64,000 bases of DNA from Symsagittifera roscoffensis (taxonomy: Eukaryota > Xenacoelomorpha > Acoela > Convolutidae). The stretch spans positions 31,656,401 through 31,720,400 of the forward strand of contig NC_087067.1 of assembly GCF_963678635.1 (NCBI RefSeq), in the 5' to 3' direction. The stretch's first letter is position 1, and the number at the start of each line of letters is the position of its first letter. A program made the translations under genes and the position numbers. This document shows positions 33,420 to 44,499 of this stretch, one piece after another. The notes under the pieces were generated by a model that was not told the DNA's origin, made no database searches, and worked only from the letters and a program-made list of their open reading frames with translations.

Positions 33420-35680
33420 TAAAATTCTTTTTAAAAAATAGTTTTTCAATTGTTTTTTCCATTATTTTTGATTTTAATCTGATGATGTTGTCCGTTGTCG
33501 ACGGCCTACTGTTGTTCGAGTCTGCAATTAGCTTCAATTAGTTTTTTCAGTTTCTTTTGTTTCATCTTTGCTAGAAGCAGATTATTGCGGCGCTCACGGG
33601 GGCTCATCGACTTCACTGAACAGTGCTTACTGAACTGGCAAACTTTTTCGATGTTTGTCCGGTTATTTGGCTGAAATCACCATTTTGTCATTTTTTTGCT
33701 TTTCCGGGAATGGTTTTGAATGATCCAATTATTGCTTTGTTCGCCTAATTGGCCATTCTATGTATTCAGTTATGCGTCTTTTTTAATGAGAACTACGGAA
33801 AAATTTAAGCTCGCAAAACTACAATTCATCACCTGTCGATTTTTTATCTCATTTGTTTCTACCAAATTTATAATTCTATAATCGCTCCATTCTAATCAAT
33901 TGCTCAGATTGACAGAAGAAAAAGTATATTAAAGGAGACCTTAAATTTAGTGTAATCAAAGTATATTATGCTTCAACAGTATCACACTTTTGAGAATTAC
34001 GTGACTAACTCGTAGTTGCTGCTCAGCTAGTTTTCTGTTTCAAAAAACTTGCCGTTGGCGCTTTCGTGAATTAAGGGTTTTTTTCCAACAAAAATTGTTT
34101 TTCTGCAGTTTGCTGAGAATGTTTGATATGCTGATTAACCTAATTCATTGTAGTTCTTTTTAAATATTTTCCCTCATACCAGTCTGAGTTATTTTGCTGA
34201 GTAAATACCCAATAAATTACTTCCGAAAATTTATGATGGCTCGAATACATTTGAAAATGAGGATAATTTTTCAGGCAAACTATTTGAATGCTGAAACTTT
34301 GAGCGTTTCAGAACAGACTAGATTTGAAATGTTTGACTTTATTTTTTCAATTTCAGGCCTTAAAAAATAGCCAGCAGACAATTGGAAAAAAGTCAATGAA
34401 CGCAAAGAAAACAGAAAACAACTGACCTGTTTTTAGAAAAAATTCAAAGAAAAAATTAAAGGATTTGAACCTCTTCAAAATTCAAAATACTTTTTTCATT
34501 GGCACATTGTTAAAAAATTATCTCAAAATGATAAGACTGGGTCATTAGGTATGTTTTTTTTCCGATGTGAACTCTTGAAATTAAATTCGGCTGTCAAATT
34601 TTGAATTAAATCAATTTTTTTTTGACCTCTACATAGTGTTTAATTGTGATGCTGCCTTTTTTCAACAAAGGAAATGAACTGTACTTCAAAAAAAAGTGAA
34701 AATCAAACCGCGAAAAAATAATTTGATAACACATTTTAAACACATTTTGAAAACACATTTTTGCGTTTGCACTACACGTTTATTGACTCCTAAAAATCAT
34801 CGAATCATTTCAATTGGGATATTATAGCTTTAAAACATCTGCAAAAGTCTCTGAGGCAGGCAATTCAACATTCAATATTTGAAAAATGTAAAAAAAGGTT
34901 TTCGTAGCTTGAATTAGTTGGCATAAAAACTTAACTTTGCGGCTAACTGGCTTTTTCAAGCATATCATTCAACTTTTTCAAAATCAATTAAATCCACCAA
35001 AACCGCATTCAATCCATCCATTCAATCCATTTTCAGTCAGATTTTTAAGCGAAAAGGCGCAAAATGTTTGAGTTTATTTTCAAAGCCTTACTAGCAAAAA
35101 TTTTGAAGCATTCATTAAAGCAAAACAGTTCGTTTGGAAACGTTTCAAAGCGAGTTTTTGAACAAAAAAAACAATAACGTAAAAATGGTGTCATATTGGT
35201 CAAAAAAGTACTGTCTAGCTCTGAAGTTGATTCAAGCTGATTCTCGCTAAAGAGGTTGCTGTCCACAAAACACTCTTGGATAATCTACAATTTCAATTTA
35301 AAATATTGAGATTTTCTAGAACTTTCTTCATTCGCTTAGCGCTTCGATCGATAGTCTATCTGAACCATTGTGCCCTATCAAAGCTAAATCATGGCAATTT
35401 TTTTCGTTATTCATTTAATTGTTAGCTTAAATATGTTTCACTTTTTTAAACATGTTCATGGTTCGGACTCAATTGTTCAGCTTGAAAAACAATTAGTAGA
35501 GATTGATTAGAAGTTTACGATTGTTCAAATGTTAACTTTCATTGCAAAGAATAATTTAATAATTAGTTCAAGGCTCATCTGTTATTGAGGTTGTAATTTG
35601 TCGCATTGGCTAATCTTCAGTTTGTTGATGCATGATGTGACGAAAAAGTTGTATTAAGACAGCAGAAAAATGTGAATAAA
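33420..35680. other. No gene seen apart from one dispersed repeat
   Basis: AT-rich DNA. A member of the ATAGCCAACAGACAGTTG repeat family lies at 34367-34790. No exon with convincing splice sites was found. Confidence 0.5.
34367..34790 (+). repeat. Dispersed repeat family R2, copy 1
   Basis: Opens ATAGCCAGCAGACAATTGG, then GTCAATGAACGCAAAG and AACTGACCTGTTTTT, and closes TTTATTGACTCCT. The same series of blocks recurs at 45500, 48384, 61150 and 62588. Confidence 0.7.
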
Positions 35681-35685
35681 AATCA

Positions 35686-36550
35686 TCAGGTCTGGTCATG
35701 ATCGGTGTCTTCCATAACCGATTGGTCTTCGGCTGTAAAACGGAACTCATCGGGCTCACTCTGGTTCTCCTGTTTCATCCTCGCATTTTTCTGGCTAAGT
35801 CGTAGATTTCGCCTCTCAGCAGCTGTTCTTGCGGGACGTTGCCGGGGAGGAACTGAGAGTCCACTAGGCTGAGTGTTCTCGGGACCACCTGCTCCGCCTG
35901 CAGCTCCTTGGGACATCTGTGCTGCGCGTAGTGATTCGGGCATTATTTTATCAACTGTATTGCTTCTGGCTGGTCTGGAACTCTGAAAGGTGAATTATCG
36001 AAGAAGGAGTTAGATTTTTTTGCTCAGTAGTTCAAGCAGAGAAAGGAAGAAGCTGATGGAAAACACACTCAGAACGAATGTCTGATAAATAGCTGTATAG
36101 ACGTATGTCGAGTCTCAAAAACAACCCTGAATCGTTCACTTCAGCATCCAATAAGCCGGATAAGGTTTTTTGAATGAAGCCACTTACAGCCAGTATGTTT
36201 TTGGCAGCTTCTCGCGACGAAACTGGTGTGTTTCCTTGTTGACCATCGCTGGACGATCTTCCACGAGCCCCTATTGCAAAGTTTCTGGACCTGGATAAGT
36301 CACTTGGCTTGAACTGTCTGCCGATCAATTCAGATGCAGCCAGATGAAGAGGCATTGGTCTCAATCCAGGGTTGGCATGTGGTTCCTCCTCTTCCGGCTG
36401 CTCGTGATGAGATGACTCCACATGTTTCGTAGAGTAGGGGTCAAAACTTACGCTCGGAGTTTTGTTTTGCACACTTTCCTCACGGTTCTGACCTGGATTT
36501 GTATAAAATCCTCCAAACAAATCTTGACTTTGGTTAAATCCCGAATGGTA
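35686..36550 (-). CDS. Two 3'-terminal exons of a basic/acidic disordered protein
   Basis: Exon 36188 to about 36550 ends KNILA before the donor GCT|GTAAGT in phase 0. Exon 35686-35982 starts after TTTCAG in phase 0 and reads SSRPARSNTVDKIMPESLR, then a GAAGGAGG run, RQRPARTAAERRNLRLSQK, and an acidic end (MEDTDHDQT, stop). The first exon has an EEEEPHANPGLRP stretch and LAASELIGRQFKPSDLSRSR. Low complexity, basic clusters and acidic tails suggest an intrinsically disordered nuclear or regulatory protein. I do not recognise the family. The 200-N gap lies just upstream, and exons at 38627-38797 and 39189-39420 on the same strand probably belong to the same gene. Confidence 0.65.
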
Positions 36551-36693
36551 AAAAAAAATTTATGATTCAGGACTACTGTATCACTTTTTAAATGAAAAAC
36601 CACTTGAAAACTGGAAAAACCACTTGAAGTGTAAAAAAACTCAGAAACCGGAAAACATGCTTTTCTTAAAACATTTTTCAGCTCTTTTGGATT

Positions 36694-36893
36694 NNNNNNN
36701 NNNNNNNNNNNNNNNNNNNNNNNNNNNNNNNNNNNNNNNNNNNNNNNNNNNNNNNNNNNNNNNNNNNNNNNNNNNNNNNNNNNNNNNNNNNNNNNNNNNN
36801 NNNNNNNNNNNNNNNNNNNNNNNNNNNNNNNNNNNNNNNNNNNNNNNNNNNNNNNNNNNNNNNNNNNNNNNNNNNNNNNNNNNNNNNNNNNNN
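36694..36893. other. Assembly gap (200 Ns)
   Basis: Exactly 200 N characters, a conventional scaffold-gap length. It falls inside the minus-strand gene of 35.7-39.4 kb, so an exon may be missing. Confidence 0.99.
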
Positions 36894-37426
36894 GATAAAA
36901 ACAACAGTTCATATTTATAGATCGCATTTGTAGAAAAAAATGACAATTTTTATACACATATTAGCGTTCTAGTAGTCATGGCGTGATGTAATTATGGAAA
37001 TTGCAGTACATTATCACAATTCTCAGGAACAAATTCGCAATCAGTGATTTCATGCAAATCCAACATACAATTAGACAAGAATCAATAAAAGCAATGAAAC
37101 AGGAAAAAACTTGACTTAAAAATTGTAAGCACGCTAACTTTCGAATTTCAAAATGAAAAAAAAAATTAAATTCAAGAACCCGAAATGAAAAAGATGACTC
37201 ATAAGGTGAATCTTTTAGTCCTCCGGGAAATCTTAAAGCTGAACTCCACATTCAAAGTTACCTTTGCCTTTTTACCTGCAAATGATTTCTGTAGTACTAC
37301 AAAAAAAGATCAAATTAAAATAGCTTTCCTGCAGATTCCACAGCAGTGTTGTCCAAGTTGTTGCAGAAACCGCTTGCAGTCTCAAAAAAACAGGTTAGTC
37401 TCACTATGATTAAATTAGCTCTGATT

Positions 37427-38586
37427 ACCCGGGTTGACCAGAAATGTTTATCATACAACTCTCGTAAATGGGAAACAATTCAATACATTTTCATACCTAC
37501 AGAAAATTGTATGAAATCTCTATAATAAACAATTTCCCATAAATAGAAATTGTATGACTAACATTGTTTGCCATAAATAGAAATTGTATGACTAACATTT
37601 TTTGCCATAAATGGAAATTGTATGACTGAAAATTTGTCATTTATGAAAATTGTATGACAAACAGTTTCCAGAATTTTTTTTTTCAAATGCGGCACAAATT
37701 AATTTAAAGCCCATCTAATAAACCGTGCAATCTGTGAACAGAGAAGAAAACCTGAGAAAATTTTTTTTTAGAAGTTGCAACCTCAGTTTCCTAATTTTCT
37801 GATGATACATAGATGATATATAGATCATATATAGATGATACATAGATGATATAAGAGAGACCATAAAACAATGTGATTTTAGCCTAATCGGAGGATAACC
37901 CACAGGAAAAAAAACCCACCAGAAAAAGCCAATCAGGACCGAATCAGAGATAAACTAGAAGTTTTTTTACAATTTTTTTAAAAACTCATTTTTTTGTGCG
38001 TTAAAGGGCACTTTTCTAACACTTGACCTAATTGGCCTTCACATTAACGCCAGAAAAACAAAAATATCAGAAAGAGTTGGTTTTTTTGAATTCAATCTTT
38101 CAATTGATTCAGTTACTTTACACTTTGAAAAGTCAAGAACGTTAACTTATACAGGGGCATAAAAACATGAAAATATATATTTTTCAAAATTTAACTTTTA
38201 TTTTGTTTTCGCAATTTGCTCTCATCTTGTGGAAAAAATGCAACCAACTCATTTGAAGTGTCCAACAACTGGTTTCCGAAAAAAGTTTGAAAATTGATCC
38301 CTTATGGGGAAAACGCTTGTCATACAATTTTCATAAATGGAAATTGAATGGCAGGCATTTTTTTCAAAAAAAAATAAATCATTTTTTTTTGTCACCAGTC
38401 TGTTCAACTGTTCTCAAAAAGCCGCAGAAATGGTTCAATTTATTTTCCATTTTTTCGAAAACGTATGAAAATTGTATGACAAGCATTTTCTCCATACACT
38501 TGGTGTATGGAATTTGATGATAATGATTTTTGTTTTATGGAAATGTATGATAAGCATTTTTGGCGTATGGAGATCAACCCGGGTAG
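37427..38586. mobile_element. Non-autonomous element with TACCCGGGTTGA inverted ends
   Basis: TACCCGGGTTGA at the left and TCAACCCGGGTA at the right are inverted. Inside both ends are many short TTGTATGA(C/T) and CATAAATGGAAATTG repeats (37500-37670 and 38320-38570). No coding sequence. Single ends of the same family occur at 14700-14712 and 39448-39458. No target duplication was recognised. Confidence 0.7.
37500..37670 (+). repeat. Subterminal tandem repeat, period about 35-40 bp
   Basis: Repeated units of GAAATTGTATGACTAACATT followed by TTGCCATAAAT, three to four copies, diverging. They belong to the surrounding 37427-38586 element. Confidence 0.75.
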
Positions 38587-38626
38587 CTAGCCGAAATAGT
38601 TATGTTGTTTTCTATGTAGCACTAAC

Positions 38627-38797
38627 GAATTGATATTCTTTTCAGATGTAAAGTTAAAAAGCGAACCCGTGGCTCCGATATCGGCTGTTGTGTCTCTACG
38701 TAGTTTGGTTGACCTTCTCCTCCTCCTCCCCCTTCTACCTGTCTCCTCTTCTATCCCAACTCCCCCCACGGTCGCTCTTCGTTTCTTCTTTCGCCTT
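38627..38797 (-). CDS. Exon, highly basic segment of the 35.7-39.4 kb gene
   Basis: Acceptor AATGCCCCAG. The exon completes an AG|A codon left by exon 39189-39420, which ends in phase 2, and then reads RRKKKRRATVGG, GIEEETGRRGRRRRRSTKLRR and TADIGATGSLFNFTS before a donor AATTC|GTTAGT. The run of arginine and lysine looks like a nuclear localisation or nucleic-acid-binding tail. An inverted copy of this exon with its 5' intron flank is at 39458-39607. Confidence 0.65.
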
Positions 38798-39188
38798 CTG
38801 GGGCATTTTGAATTAAAACTTGATAAATGGCAAAAACAATGAAAGGCGTTGAATCGGCGCATTGAAATGCATTCGAATTTTATCAGGGTTTAATTTTTGC
38901 GAGTGGACAGATTTTTGAGTTCTTTTTAAACTAATATTGAAAATCGTCGCACCAAAACTTAGCGTTGTAAATTAGCGTTAAAGGGGCCGCTTTCCTTAAA
39001 AAAGAGTTTCTGCTTTCTCGATAATTCTTCCCTGGTTATGAGCACTTGACTAGCAGATAAGTGACCACCTCGTCATACACTTGCTTCTATCTGCAATTTG
39101 GTTTTCACTAGTTTTTCTTGGTGGGAAGAGTTGCTTCACTTGAGCATTTTCCTTTTCATTGAAATTCAAAAACTTGAACTATACATAC

Positions 39189-39420
39189 CTGGGAGCTGCA
39201 GCGAGTGGTTCAGCGGCAACAGACAAGCTTTCGCTCCGTTTCGTCCCATCCTCCCCCTCTCCTGAATTTTCCGGGTCATTCAACTCCGACAACTGGGGCA
39301 GACTGTCTGCGCTCAGCTCTGCAATGGCCGGCAGTGCCAGGGGGTCATCCAGAGTCTTCTCGGCGGCGTCTGAGTTCTCTCTGCTCTCATTGTGTGTTTT
39401 GATGTCTTCTTCCAATTGGT
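39189..39420 (-). CDS. Exon, acidic segment of the 35.7-39.4 kb gene
   Basis: Acceptor TACATTGCAG and donor CTCCCAG|GTATGT. The frame reads DQLEEDIKTHNESREN, then LPQLSELNDPENSGEGEDG and SLSVAAEPLAAAPR, and joins in phase with exon 38627-38797. Rich in E, S, D and A, probably disordered. It is GC-richer than the flanks, which supports coding. Plus-strand open frames over it are shadows. Confidence 0.65.
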
Positions 39421-39457
39421 CTGCAATGTAGTATTTTCAATTTGAGTTCAACCCGGG

Positions 39458-39607
39458 TTTTTGCCATTTATCAAGTTTTAATTCAAAATGCCCCAGAAGA
39501 CGAAAGAAGAAACGTTGAGCGACCGTGGGGGGAGTTGGGATAGAAGAGGAGACAGGTAGAAGGGGGAGGAGGAGGAGTAGGTCAACCAAACTACGCAGAG
39601 ACACAAC
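39458..39607 (+). repeat. Inverted copy of exon 38627-38797 with intron flank
   Basis: From TTTTTGCCATTTATCAAG through the acceptor CCCCAG, the RRKKK-coding run and AGAGACACAAC, this plus-strand stretch matches the minus strand of 38687-38836 with a handful of changes. It starts directly at an ACCCGGGT end and stops where retroelement-like sequence begins. Confidence 0.85.
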
Positions 39608-39611
39608 TACG

Positions 39612-40940
39612 AGAATCCACCCGCAATTTGGCAACAATTAAAAGATCATTATGCAACAAAAGACTTAAGTTTTGCAATAAGTAGTGAGGTTATTGCAACA
39701 GCATCCAGTAGCATAGATAATAAATTGGAAATAGAGGGAATAAAGGATCAACTTAAAGAGTTAACAGGACTAATGAAGGATCATAAAATAAACGCAGCTT
39801 ATAATCCACATGAGCACAGAAACAAACAAAACAACCCAATGTTTTGCAACTGATGTTGCATGTCAGGCCATACAATAAGACATTGCTTTAAATATAACGA
39901 TCAACAGGAGCAAAATTACGAATCACTTCAATTAAGAGAGAATTCAAACAGAAGTTACCACAACTATAGCAAGAGTAGGTCAAGAGTAGACAACAATTTC
40001 AATGACACAAATACCCAAAAAGAATTCAGGCATTTGTCAAACTTCAAGGAAACTTCTCAATCGCGTGACAGGTCGAATAGTAAAAAAAAACTTTCAAGGA
40101 AAATAACCATTATCTTTCACCTTACCAGATCCACAACTTTAGTGATGATGACATTCCAGGAGACTATACCGAAAATGAATGTGAACTTGTTAATTTAAAC
40201 TAGATCAGTCTCCGTCTGAACCAAAAATACAATTATATATTAACTTATACCAACATCCCGTCGGAGACAAAAATAAAAAAAACGGTCTGGAAACCCAAGT
40301 TCTACTAGACACTGGAGCAACATGTTCGCTTATTAATTTTGACAGTTATGAACAATATTGTAAAATACAGCCTCTACAGCTGAATAAATCTAGATCAAAC
40401 ACAGTTGCTGTTAAAGGAGAAAAACTTAAACTTATAGGTTATACTAATTTTGACTCAACTTTTGGTACAAACACTGATAATCCGGTAAAAATCAAAGCAT
40501 GGATTTCAGCCGAGAACGGATGCGATCTAAATATATTAGGAATGAAATTCATTTTTCACAACATTAAATCAATAAACTTTCCAAATTTAAACTTAGAATT
40601 TAAAAAATACCCAGATATAACAGTTCATATCAGTATTATAAGATGCAAAAGTTACTCATATCTAAGCTTTTATCAAAATGTACTTCTTGATAAAAAAATA
40701 ACTATTGCATCAAATCATCCCGCGTAATTTCAATTTCTCCAGCAGGCATAGTTTTCAAAGTAGGAACTTCGTTTGGAATTGATCAGTCCTTGGAACAAAA
40801 AGGCATTAATGCAAAAAGCATTTATTGTAGAAACGACATTAAGTCAATGCCTATCGTACTAAAAATTTCCAGAGAATCAAAAGTAGATAAAAACAAAGTT
40901 GTAATAGGCCAAACGTTTGTAAACATAGAAATAAAATAAA
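39612..40940 (+). mobile_element. Truncated retroelement: gag zinc knuckle (broken) and aspartic protease
   Basis: One frame reads AIWQQLKDHYATKDLSFAIS and later a CX2CX4HX4C zinc knuckle ending CMSGHTIRHC, with an in-frame TGA between its first two cysteines. Downstream (about 40285-40345) a frame reads ETQVLLDTGATCSLINF, the D-T-G active-site loop of a retroviral-type protease. DLNILGMKFI follows about 80 residues later, the usual second protease landmark. A further frame (40725-40940) reads SPAGIVFKVGTSFG. Reverse transcriptase and integrase are not seen. It belongs to a different family from 52610-59194, whose protease has DSA. Confidence 0.75.
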
Positions 40941-40949
40941 CCCATTTCT

Positions 40950-42730
40950 TCCTGCTTTAAAATAATTATAAATGTGAAGGTTTCATTAAAGCTTTTACAA
41001 CGCTTAAAGTTTTGTGAAGTTTACCTAACATTTTGTATACTGAGCAGTAAACTTAGTTTAATAAATCTAAAAAATAGGATTACGAATTTTAGCCTACAAA
41101 TATACTACAATGAATAGCGGTTCTGTATGACACCCAAAAAGATATGCCAAAATGCATGAACACGAATTTAATTCTTAACCGAGATCGAAAACAGTCAAGT
41201 ACGCTAACATTTTTGGACCATCCTCAAAATCAAATATAGATAGAGGGATCGGAACCTAATGGCTCGGACAAAAAAGTTTTTCGACTTCAACATATTTGCA
41301 AAAAAAAAACTGCAAAAGGCCAGGAGTTTCAAATTTTACAGTTTTACGAGTCTAAAAATATTTCATTTTCAGGCGGTTTTATTACTGAAAATTCAGTATT
41401 ACACTGAAGGAATGTAAAGTTATCCTACATACAATAAAGAGAATTAATAGAGTGAAATCTTTGATGAAAGAACTAGCCAATGCAAAATTGTATCAAACTT
41501 ATTTCAGCGAAGTTAATTTGCACCATCGGATTCCTCTTAGGGCCCAAGTAGGGACCGATGACATTAATTATTATCTTTGTAGTTTTCAAGTTAAAAAATG
41601 CAAACTAGAAGAAATTCATCAAAAAGGGAAATATCACCTCCTTCCTTCTCAACACATTGAGCAAAATTTTCACCAATATTCTTTATCATAAAATGGGCGA
41701 ACAATGTTTTTCGACCCGACCCACCGCAGATTTATGCCAGCATTTGTTGGTGGTTTTGTGTAGCCTTTCAAAAATCATGGTACTAATTTTTTTGACCAAC
41801 GCAAACGATTGTTGGTGGCTGTATGCAGCCTTTGAGACTCTTATGATTCACTCTTCAAAATTTTGGCCACCTTACTAATTCGGTAGTTTTGAATCCACAA
41901 CACGCAGGCGTTTAAACTCTTAAATACAACCAATTTTCAGAAGCAACACTTTGAAAATTGGACCGCATCATCATTAAGAATGTTTACGTTAAATTTTTGC
42001 ATCATAAAGCTCAGGACGACTTTTCTGTACTAAAGATGTGAACATGGATTGTTGCAGGGGATTAAAACCGAAGAAGAATTATTACACTTATTTTATCGAA
42101 TATTATACCGTTTGTAATTACTATTCAACTTTCCTTACCTTTGATATTTCAGTTTCTTTTATTCCTTAATCAAATCTTTTCCATATTTTATCAGAAAATG
42201 AAACGAAGATTCCTGGTTATGACAAAAATGCTGTCAAATGAATTATTATATTTGTTTATACCTGCCTTACAAATTTTACAAATTCCTATTCGTTCATATT
42301 TGCATCTAAAAAATCCTAACCCAAAGTTTATAGCTGTAAAATTTGTTAGGGACCCCATGGTAAGCCTGTGGATGACCCCAGGTGGACATACATTTAAGAT
42401 TAGGGGTTAATTAACCCCCAAATTTCCATTTTTTTCAACTACGTAAGTTTAAAATCTGAGCTTATCTCAGTGTTGTAAAGTGCTTTATTCCTGTGGTTAA
42501 AAAACACCATGATCGTCTTTCTTCATTTTTTTCCGTGGTGGGTTTGTGTGAAACCACAAGATTATATTTTCCACCTTTTTTAAATAAAATTTTACACTTT
42601 TATAAATTTTCTTCATTATTCAAATTTGATAATAAGCCTTAGTATCAGAATGTAATTCGGGATTTTGAATATTTACGTAATTTAAATAGATGTTTAGCAA
42701 AATGAAATATGACCCAATTTTGAATTGGAA
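40950..42730. other. No gene recognised
   Basis: AT-rich DNA with short plus-strand frames (41452-41691, 41657-41878, 42141-42410) that lack a family match. This could be the decayed remainder of the retroelement to the left. Confidence 0.4.
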
Positions 42731-42734
42731 CTGA

Positions 42735-43375
42735 CAAAATGCTGACCCAGCACCCGATGAGTTTAAAAGAAAATTGCGTCTCAGAAAGAAGCAACGAAAA
42801 TCTGTAGTAGTACAATCCTTGTCAATTGACGACGGGTTAAATAAGAACCCTCGGAATTTCGCCAGTCTAAATCAAAGGTTAGAACTGCAGAAGAACAGAG
42901 AAGCAAAACTGGATACTGAGAACCCTGGAATTATAACGAGTTTGAAGTATTCAATAAAACAAAACTACAACAGATGGAAACTGCCATCCTTTATTGAAGT
43001 CGCCAACTCGACGACAATGGAAAAAGCGATGATGCCTGTCGAGTTTATAGCCCAACAAGAAGTGGTGGTAAAGAAGGATACCAAGTTCTGGAAACTGAAG
43101 GAGAGAGAAGAGCAAGGCTACATCCTGAAATCAGGGGGAACGCAAGTTCCCATCCCGTTTGAGGGAATAACTGCCTTCCCAATTTATGTAAGACCCAAGC
43201 AGGAAGAGCAAGACGATATTAAAGAGCTTACAGACGGGATGAGCAGACTGCGAATTAAGAATAAAATCAAGAAGAAGAAAGTAGTCAAGTTACAACAAAA
43301 ACTCGAGGCTTCACAGAGGAAAGTAGCAATCCTCAGAACGTACAATGTGGAGCTAGAAGCAGGAAGGAAGCTCTA
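42735..43375 (+). CDS. Unidentified open reading frame of about 200 residues
   Basis: Open from after a TGA at 42732 to a TAG at 43373-43375, with clear codon bias and higher GC than its flanks. The first ATG in frame is well inside (near residue 95 of the frame), so the 5' part is probably an exon or a truncated frame. It reads RKSVVVQSLSIDDGLNKNP, then GGTQVPIPFEGITAFPIYV, then a lysine-rich coiled-coil-like end (KNKIKKKKVVKLQQKLEASQ). I do not recognise it. A retroelement gag-like or structural protein, or a single-exon remnant of a host gene, are both possible. Confidence 0.5.
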
Positions 43376-43520
43376 GACGAAATTTATAGCTCTAGAGAAC
43401 AAAAACCATACTTAAATTTGAGTCCATTAATTTAATTGATCTACATATTTATTTCATTTGATGTTCTTTTTAATTTTTATAACTAAAGTATTTAATCATT
43501 AAAGTGTTTAAATTTTCACC

Positions 43521-43697
43521 ATGGTAACTGTAAGAATCGAACAACTTATTTTTCTTGAAAAAGGGGTAAGTTGTATTATTGAAAAAACTACACAGACAAA
43601 AGACCATTGTCTTAATTGTATATTTAACGACCCAATTCTAAATTGTAGCGTGCCATTTAAATTAAAGCCTCTTTTCACTAAATCAGATATTGACTGA
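43521..43697 (+). CDS. Small open frame, 58 residues
   Basis: Starts CACCATGG, a favourable context, and reads MVTVRIEQLIFLEKGVS, then a CLNC pair and SVPFKLKPLFTKSD. It follows the 200-residue frame by 145 bp on the same strand. It may be a second product of the same element, or chance. Confidence 0.25.
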   Translation: MVTVRIEQLIFLEKGVSCIIEKTTQTKDHCLNCIFNDPILNCSVPFKLKPLFTKSDID

Positions 43698-44340
43698 TTT
43701 ACTCTTATTAGGACTATAAAATCTTGTTTTGAACAGTAAGATTTTCCACTTACAAAAATCCAGTACGTTTTAAATACTTGTCCAATTTTTCTCCTTTTTT
43801 CATGATCACTATTTTGAAAGGGCGGCGATTATTAACACGTCGCTTTTAACTTTAACTTGAAACAAAATGGATAAATATTTAGCAGTCTTGCCGGCTGCAC
43901 TGAAATTCTCCTTGCTTTGATTAAGCAGAGATGCACCTGCAATATAATGCATCAGAGAGATTAATATGAATTTTTAATCAGACAAAACTGAAGGCTGCGG
44001 TTTTAATCAAAGAGGACTAACAATTTAAAGATATTTGATTTGAAAAAATCAAATAGAAACTAGTTGAAATTTCCCTTATATGAAAGGGAGAATAAAGGAG
44101 TAGGTGAAATCTGAATAATTAAAGATTGAATCAGCCCCCGGTTTATGCTTACGAGCAAAAGGACTGGCCTGAAATCTTCAGTGTTTCATTTTGCTCAGTA
44201 AGCAGCAAGTCAGATCTCTTAAGTGAGATCTTTTCAAAATGAATAATTTTTCTTTTCTGCTTTAACAATAACATTAAACTAGCATTTTTCCCGAATAAAA
44301 TAGAGAAAAAATTCTCGTTTAAAATTCGATAAAACTTATA

Positions 44341-44477
44341 AATCGAGATACTCAAGAAACCCACACTTGAGGAAGTCTGGACCATAAAGATCAAAAGGGA
44401 CTACGGCAAGGACGATACAGACGACCAACCAGAAGTGCCGAAGTGGACACAATCAAGGGCGACCCAAGAATACTAAA
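44341..44477 (+). CDS. Short coding-like segment, unidentified
   Basis: About 44 codons in one frame: EILKKPTLEEVWTIKIKRD, then DDTDDQPEVPKWTQS, then a stop. It is GC-richer than its AT-rich surroundings, like the frame at 42735. It could be a terminal piece of the same protein or element. Confidence 0.25.
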
Positions 44478-44499
44478 CAATCATCGACCTTAGTAAGAA

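Noticed and set aside
37500-37670. Evenly spaced repeats that could suggest a CRISPR array
   Set aside because: Eukaryotic context, repeats diverge, spacers are not unique, and they belong to a transposable element.
38630-38842. Plus-strand leucine/proline-rich frame over exon 38627-38797
   Set aside because: It is the complement of the arginine/lysine-rich exon; the minus-strand frame has matching splice phases.
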